Below, in pieces: positions 13,933-17,669 of a stretch of DNA of 17,669 nucleotides. The notes under the pieces are model-generated. The model was not told the origin of the DNA, did no database searches, and saw only the letters and a program-made list of their open reading frames with translations. The first letter of the stretch is position 1; each line of letters opens with the position of its first letter. The translations under genes were made by a program, and so were the position numbers. Location: NCBI GenBank assembly GCA_018369015.1, contig JAGZDD010000073.1, positions 1-17,669 of the forward strand, in the 5' to 3' direction. Source of the DNA: Clostridiales bacterium (lineage in GTDB: Bacteria; Bacillota; Clostridia; Lachnospirales; Lachnospiraceae).

Positions 13933-14577
13933 ATGCTGCTTTTTTTACTGATTAAAAAGGATTTCATTTTAATAAAAAAATATGTTCTCATAATGATTGG
14001 CGTATGCCTGTTCTTCCCACTGTTCATACTCTGGCGCCTCCCGGAATATGCCGGTATTATGAGCCTTGTTCTTACAACGATTTTTTCAGTGTTTATGCTG
14101 CTCCAATATGTTTCCTTAAAGGAACACCAATATACAAAAGCAAGTGCGCTGCTGTGCGCCGCCCCTTATCCGAGAAGCCTTCTTGTTATCGCTAAATATT
14201 GTTTTTGTATAACAATATTTGTTTTCTGCTGTGCGGTGTTTGCCATACAAACTCTGCTGCTCCCAGATTTAGGCGGCTTCCGGGCAGAGGCGTCAGCCAT
14301 ACTTTTTCTTGTCATCGCAGCCTTTCTCGGCATTTATTTGCCTGCCCAATACTATTTTGGCTACGAAAAGACAAAATTCTTTTTCTTTATCATTATTATG
14401 GCCTCACCATTTTTCTTTCCCCAGCTTTTAAAGCTGGAAAACAGTCTTGGATTTTTAGAAAGTGCGCTTGGCCGTCCGCTGCTTTTAACATGTACCGCAG
14501 CATTTTTGGGCGCAGTTATCCTTATAATTTCAGCACTTGTTTCTGTACGCATTTACGCTAAAACAGATCTTGTGTAA
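13933..14577 (+). CDS. ABC-2 type transporter permease
   Basis: A 214-residue hydrophobic protein with about six membrane helices (near 15-35, 41-61, 85-108, 117-138, 146-166 and 184-206). The KYVLIMIG start, the cytoplasmic segment CAAPYPRSLLVIAKY (79-93, resembling the P-x-S/R-R..v..KY of ABC2_membrane_5 proteins) and the basic end RIYAKTDLV fit ABC-2 permeases that pair with YtrB-type ATPases. GGAGG precedes the ATG. It is 33 nt after the ATPase gene in the same operon. Confidence 0.85.
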   Translation: MLLFLLIKKDFILIKKYVLIMIGVCLFFPLFILWRLPEYAGIMSLVLTTIFSVFMLLQYVSLKEHQYTKASALLCAAPYPRSLLVIAKYCFCITIFVFCCAVFAIQTLLLPDLGGFRAEASAILFLVIAAFLGIYLPAQYYFGYEKTKFFFFIIIMASPFFFPQLLKLENSLGFLESALGRPLLLTCTAAFLGAVILIISALVSVRIYAKTDLV

Positions 14578-14614
14578 ACAACATTGAAAAACTATTTTTT
14601 TAGGGAGGTTTTTT

Positions 14615-14989
14615 ATGAATCCAGAAGCATTATTTCTTTATATGATCGCAGCCGCTGCCCTTGTTCTAGCTTTTACCAACCTGTTCCTTTTGGGTATAAA
14701 AAAAGGTAATACCGCCGTTACTACAGGTACCGTCATTTCAATTTCCATGCCCAATCCAGATACGGCTGCCTGGAACTCAAAATGGGCAACCGTTACCTAT
14801 AAAATCCACGATAAAAACTACATTTCCCGAAACCAGGTTCAGGTGCCAAGAGCTTCCCAGGTTGGAAGCAAGGTTACTGTCCGCTATAACAAACAGCAGC
14901 CGGATCAGCTTTACAGCTTTTCCCTCACAAGATCCGCAATCGCCCTGGCTGTCGCTTTTGTTTGCGCTGTACTGGCTTTCTTTGTATAA
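14615..14989 (+). CDS. Small membrane protein, DUF3592-like
   Basis: A 124-residue protein with a membrane helix at each end (about 6-27 and 106-124). Between them is a soluble, beta-rich segment: TTGTVISISMP, WATVTYKIHDKNY and GSKVTVRYNKQQPDQ. The pattern of a TGxV strand, a V-x-Y strand with a short turn, and VxVRYNPxxP is typical of DUF3592 proteins, whose role is unknown. The ribosome binding site is AGGGAGG. It is last in the YtrA-type operon, 37 nt after the permease, and ahead of the terminator at 15185-15227. It may be an accessory subunit of the transporter (inferred from position only). Confidence 0.75.
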   Translation: MNPEALFLYMIAAAALVLAFTNLFLLGIKKGNTAVTTGTVISISMPNPDTAAWNSKWATVTYKIHDKNYISRNQVQVPRASQVGSKVTVRYNKQQPDQLYSFSLTRSAIALAVAFVCAVLAFFV

Positions 14990-15038
14990 ATAATACTATA
15001 AAGTTCCATGCCCCTCACACTGGCCACTCACACCGGTA

Positions 15039-15173
15039 TCATACTTTCCCGCCGCAAACATCAGGTATCTGCGGCGGACTGTGAATCGTCCAGTCCAGGC
15101 ACATTGCATAGGCAATGCCCATAACCTCAAGCCCGAAGATATTTTCACTGTAGAGTTCTTCCTCCCATGGCAA
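15039..15173 (-). pseudogene. Possible gene remnant (short open frame)
   Basis: In the otherwise empty gap between the two operons, the minus strand stays open from an upstream TAG (15194-15192) to TGA (15041-15039). It encodes LPWEEELYSENIFGLEVMGI, then about 25 residues ending in IPDVCGGKV. The composition looks protein-like, but there is no ribosome binding site and no good start, and I do not recognise a family. It could be a leftover 3' end or chance. Confidence 0.3.
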
Positions 15174-15184
15174 AATATAGACTA

Positions 15185-15227
15185 AAAAACGCTATGTGAA
15201 CCTTTATCCTGTCCACATAGCGTTTTT
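15185..15227. terminator. Bidirectional intrinsic terminator
   Basis: AAAAACGCTATGTG (15185-15198) and CACATAGCGTTTTT (15214-15227) form a perfect 14-bp stem with a 15-nt loop. The A/T ends give a U-run in either RNA. It ends the gntR-ABC operon (plus) and the etf operon (minus). Confidence 0.92.
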
Positions 15228-15244
15228 ATTCTTATTTTTAATTT

Positions 15245-16291
15245 TTACTGAGCGTTCTTATTTTCCTTGAAAGCCTTAATCGCCTCTGTCAGCTTCGGAA
15301 CGATAACATTCAGGTCGCCAACAACGCCATAGTCAGCAACATCGAAAATCGGAGCTGTCTCATCTTTATTGATAGCGATAATCAGGTCAGATTCTTCCAT
15401 ACCTGCAACGTGCTGGATGGCACCGGAAATACCGATTGCAAAGTAAATACTTGGGCGTACAGTCTTTCCTGTCTGGCCAACCTGAAGATCCTTCGGTTCC
15501 CAGCCATTGTCTACAACTGCACGGGAGCAGCTTACTTCACCGCCCAGAACATCGGCAAGATCCTGAAGAATCTTGAAGTTTTCAGGGCTGCCTACGCCGC
15601 GGCCGCCGGATACAAGGATTTTTGCATCCATAATGTCAACAACGTCATTGACAGACTTAACAATATCAAGAACCTCAACATAGTTCTTGTTTGGAGTAAA
15701 GCCCGGATTGTATTCAACAATTTCAGCCTTAGCGCCCTTGATCGGAGTAATGCGCTGCATAACGCCAGGACGAACAGTAGCCATCTGAGGACGGTGGTCC
15801 GGGCATGCGATTGTAGCGATTGTATTTCCGCCGAAAGCAGGACGGGTCATTAACAACTGATTGTGCTTCTGGTTCGGGCCTGGGTTTAATGGGAAATCAC
15901 CAATCTGGAGCACTGTACAGTCTGCGGTCAGACCTGTAGCAACACGGGCGGAAACCCTGGGGCCTAAGTCACGGCCGATCGCTGTTGCGCCTACAAGCAT
16001 GATTTCTGGTTTGTATTCATTAATAACAGAAGCCAGGGCATGAGTATATGGCTCTGTTCTGTATACCTTTAATTCCGGATCATCAACGACAATAACTCTG
16101 TCTGCGCCGTACTCTGCCAGTGCATCACACAGATTCTTTACGTCAGAACCGATTAAAACAGCTGTAACATTTGTATTTAAGTCTGCGGCCAGATCTCTGG
16201 CTTTGCCAAGTAATTCAAATGAAATTCCGGATAACTCATTATCTACCTGCTGAGCGTAGATAAATACACCTTTATATTCTTCTAAATTCAT
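15245..16291 (-). CDS. etfA: Electron transfer flavoprotein alpha subunit
   Basis: A 348-residue FAD-binding subunit that, with EtfB, passes electrons from NADH to butyryl-CoA dehydrogenase and, in clostridia, to ferredoxin. The N-terminal domain has the usual VGATAIGRDLGPRVSARV; HRPQMATVRPGVM follows near 166-178. The C-terminal FAD domain has SGGRGVGSPENF (228-239), GQTGKTVRP (272-280), GISGAIQH (287-294) and AINKDETAPIF (306-316). The stop is directly after the bidirectional terminator. The start is uncertain: the ATG at 16291 gives MNLEEYKGVFIYAQ, the common N-terminus, while two GTG codons (16303, 16300) just upstream have a better AAGGA spacing and would add up to four residues. It is 24 nt downstream of etfB. 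Confidence 0.96.
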   Translation of the reverse strand: MNLEEYKGVFIYAQQVDNELSGISFELLGKARDLAADLNTNVTAVLIGSDVKNLCDALAEYGADRVIVVDDPELKVYRTEPYTHALASVINEYKPEIMLVGATAIGRDLGPRVSARVATGLTADCTVLQIGDFPLNPGPNQKHNQLLMTRPAFGGNTIATIACPDHRPQMATVRPGVMQRITPIKGAKAEIVEYNPGFTPNKNYVEVLDIVKSVNDVVDIMDAKILVSGGRGVGSPENFKILQDLADVLGGEVSCSRAVVDNGWEPKDLQVGQTGKTVRPSIYFAIGISGAIQHVAGMEESDLIIAINKDETAPIFDVADYGVVGDLNVIVPKLTEAIKAFKENKNAQ

Positions 16292-16315
16292 CGTATTCAC
16301 CACTTTTCCTTTTCA

Positions 16316-17098
16316 TTAAATGAGATGTTTTTCGTCTAATTTGCCAATCAGGTAAGCAACAGATTCGTCCGGGTCAACATTGACCATCTCGCCGGCGCCT
16401 TTTCTTACTTTATCAGAAGCTTTGGCAATTTTTGTCGGAGAACCCTTAAGGCCGATATTGGCATCATCGAGATCAGTTAAGTCAGCACGGGTCCAAACTG
16501 TAACTTCCTCCTCGAATGCATCAAAAATTCCGCCCGGTGTCATATAACGGGGCTCATTTAATTCAGAAAGCGCTGTAATCAGGCAAGGCATCTGAGCTTT
16601 TACAACATGGTATCTGTCCTCATACTGGCGCTGAACAACAACGCTGTCTCCCTCAATCTTAATATCCTGAGCGTAGGAAATGACCGGAATATTCAGATGT
16701 TCGGAAATCTGAGGGCCAACCTGGGCAGTATCGCCGTCGATCGCCTGACGGCCTGTAATAATTAAATCATAGTCAAGCTTTTTGATCGCAGCTGCAACGG
16801 TACTGGATGTAGCCCATGTATCAGCGCCGGCAAGAAGGCGGTCGGTTACGAGAATCGCTTTATCGGCGCCCATAGCTAATGCTTCGCGGAGCATTTCATC
16901 AGCCTTTGGAAGACCCATAGTAAGCACTGTAACCTCTGCGCCGTACTGCTCTTTAATGCGCAGGGCAGCTTCAAGGCCAGCCTTGTCATCCGGGTTCATA
17001 ATAGTCAGCATTGCAGCTCTGTTAAGTGTACCATCGGGATTAAACTGCACTCCGCCCTTTGTATCTGGTACCTGTTTAATACAAACAATTATCTTCAC
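16316..17098 (-). CDS. etfB: Electron transfer flavoprotein beta subunit
   Basis: A 260-residue partner of EtfA in the Bcd-Etf complex. The start MKIIVCIKQVPDT, the MNPDDKAGLEAALRIKE segment (34-50) and the signature GRQAIDGDTAQVGPQ (116-130) are clear EtfB marks. The clostridial butyrate-pathway version carries the bifurcating FAD and the NADH site in this subunit. The PRYMTPGGIFDAF segment near 183-195 fits that type, but bifurcation itself is inferred from gene context. The start is GTG (17098-17096) with AGGAGG 8 nt upstream, which overlaps the bcd stop region; only 12 nt separate the genes, so they are cotranscribed. Confidence 0.96.
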   Translation of the reverse strand: MKIIVCIKQVPDTKGGVQFNPDGTLNRAAMLTIMNPDDKAGLEAALRIKEQYGAEVTVLTMGLPKADEMLREALAMGADKAILVTDRLLAGADTWATSSTVAAAIKKLDYDLIITGRQAIDGDTAQVGPQISEHLNIPVISYAQDIKIEGDSVVVQRQYEDRYHVVKAQMPCLITALSELNEPRYMTPGGIFDAFEEEVTVWTRADLTDLDDANIGLKGSPTKIAKASDKVRKGAGEMVNVDPDESVAYLIGKLDEKHLI

Positions 17099-17110
17099 GA
17101 TTTGTACCTC

Positions 17111-17669
17111 CTATTTCAATAAGCTTCCAGAAATAACCATACGCTGAACCTCAGATGTTCCCTCGTAGATTTCTGTAATCTTTGCATCTCTCATCATACG
17201 TTCAACATCATATTCTCTGATGTATCCGTAACCGCCATGTAACTGAACGGCCTTTGTTGTCACTTCCATAGCAACTTCAGCAGCATATAATTTAGCCATG
17301 GCAGCCTCCACACTGTATGATTTCTGGGTAGCCTTTGCCATCGCAGCCTTGTATACAAGATTCTTGGCAGCCTCTACCTTTGTTGCCATATCAGCTAACT
17401 GGAACTGCGTATTCTGGAACTGTGCAATCGCGCGGCCAAACTGTTTTCTCTCTTTTACATAGTCAATAGTAGCTTCAAGGGCGCCCTCTGCAATACCAAG
17501 AGCCTGAGCAGCGATACCGATACGCCCGCCGTCTAATGTATGCATAGCAATATTAAAGCCCTTACCCTTCTGGCCAAGTAAGTTTTCCTTTGGAATACGG
17601 CAGTCTTCAAAAATTAATTCATATGTCGATGAACCGCGGATACCCATCTTCTTCTCTTTTGTACCAAAG
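17111..17669 (-). CDS. bcd: Butyryl-CoA (acyl-CoA) dehydrogenase, C-terminal part
   Basis: The 3' end (186 codons) of an acyl-CoA dehydrogenase whose N-terminal half lies past the right edge. The frame is open to the edge, reading FGTKEKKMGIRGSST as in Bcd. The C-terminal helical domain shows LGIAEGALEATIDYVKERKQ, the FAD-site QLHGGYGYIREYDVERMMRD and EIYEGTSEVQRMVISGSLLK. The Glu of YEGT is the catalytic base position in Bcd and short-chain acyl-CoA dehydrogenases. Followed by etfB and etfA, it is best read as butyryl-CoA dehydrogenase reducing crotonyl-CoA in the butyrate pathway. thl, hbd and crt would be expected beyond the right edge, but this is not visible. Confidence 0.93.
   Translation of the reverse strand, partial: FGTKEKKMGIRGSSTYELIFEDCRIPKENLLGQKGKGFNIAMHTLDGGRIGIAAQALGIAEGALEATIDYVKERKQFGRAIAQFQNTQFQLADMATKVEAAKNLVYKAAMAKATQKSYSVEAAMAKLYAAEVAMEVTTKAVQLHGGYGYIREYDVERMMRDAKITEIYEGTSEVQRMVISGSLLK

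Noticed and set aside
15410..15853. 147-codon plus-strand frame
   Set aside because: It is fully antisense to etfA, whose identity is certain; there is no ribosome binding site and no family feature. It is a by-product of etfA codon use.

Overview
The window looks like part of a chromosome of a butyrate-forming gut-type Clostridia species, most likely Lachnospiraceae. The reasons are the bcd-etfB-etfA butyryl-CoA dehydrogenase genes, a CUT1 sugar ABC operon without its own ATPase, a YesM-type sensor kinase, a YtrA-type GntR repressor, and strong AGGAGG ribosome binding sites with frequent TTG/GTG starts. Placement at genus level is not possible from the sequence alone. No rRNA, tRNA, CRISPR array, transposase or phage gene was seen.

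Layout, left to right. (1) 1-3787, minus strand: an operon read as GH78-type alpha-L-rhamnosidase, then a YesM-like histidine kinase, then a response regulator cut by the left edge. The 271-bp region upstream of it has a long-range 13-bp inverted repeat around a smaller hairpin. (2) 4059-5466, minus strand: an MBL-fold hydrolase overlapping a HAD phosphatase. Upstream of them is a dense cluster of palindromes (5487-5618). (3) 5724-12505, minus strand: a sugar catabolic locus made of a LacI-type regulator, a lipoprotein binding protein, two CUT1 permeases, a class II (GatY/KbaY/FBA-type) aldolase and an L-fucose/L-arabinose-isomerase-fold enzyme, closed by a 16-bp-stem terminator. The structural operon has a clear sigma-A promoter followed by three LacI-like CG-centred operators whose centres are 22 and 44 bp apart. 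(4) 12599-14989, plus strand, divergent from lacI: a GntR/YtrA repressor, an ABC ATPase, an ABC-2 permease and a small DUF3592-like membrane protein, with an operator-like inverted repeat over the -10 and ribosome binding site. (5) 15185-15227: a bidirectional terminator. (6) 15245-17669, minus strand: etfA, etfB and the 3' part of an acyl-CoA dehydrogenase.

How the parts may work together. Region 3 appears to import a sugar or modified sugar through the binding protein and permeases, with an ATPase supplied from elsewhere (as with MsmK). It would then isomerise an aldose to a ketose and cleave the ketose or its phosphate. No kinase is encoded, so either the kinase lies elsewhere or the pathway is unusual; the substrate cannot be read from sequence. 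Region 1 is a self-contained rhamnoside-processing and sensing unit. Region 6 is core energy metabolism: flavin-based electron bifurcation from NADH to crotonyl-CoA and ferredoxin. The best candidates for new biology are the kinase-less isomerase/aldolase operon with its phased operators and competing leader hairpins, and the GH78-kinase-regulator operon whose enzyme has Asp where the GH78 general acid Glu is expected.
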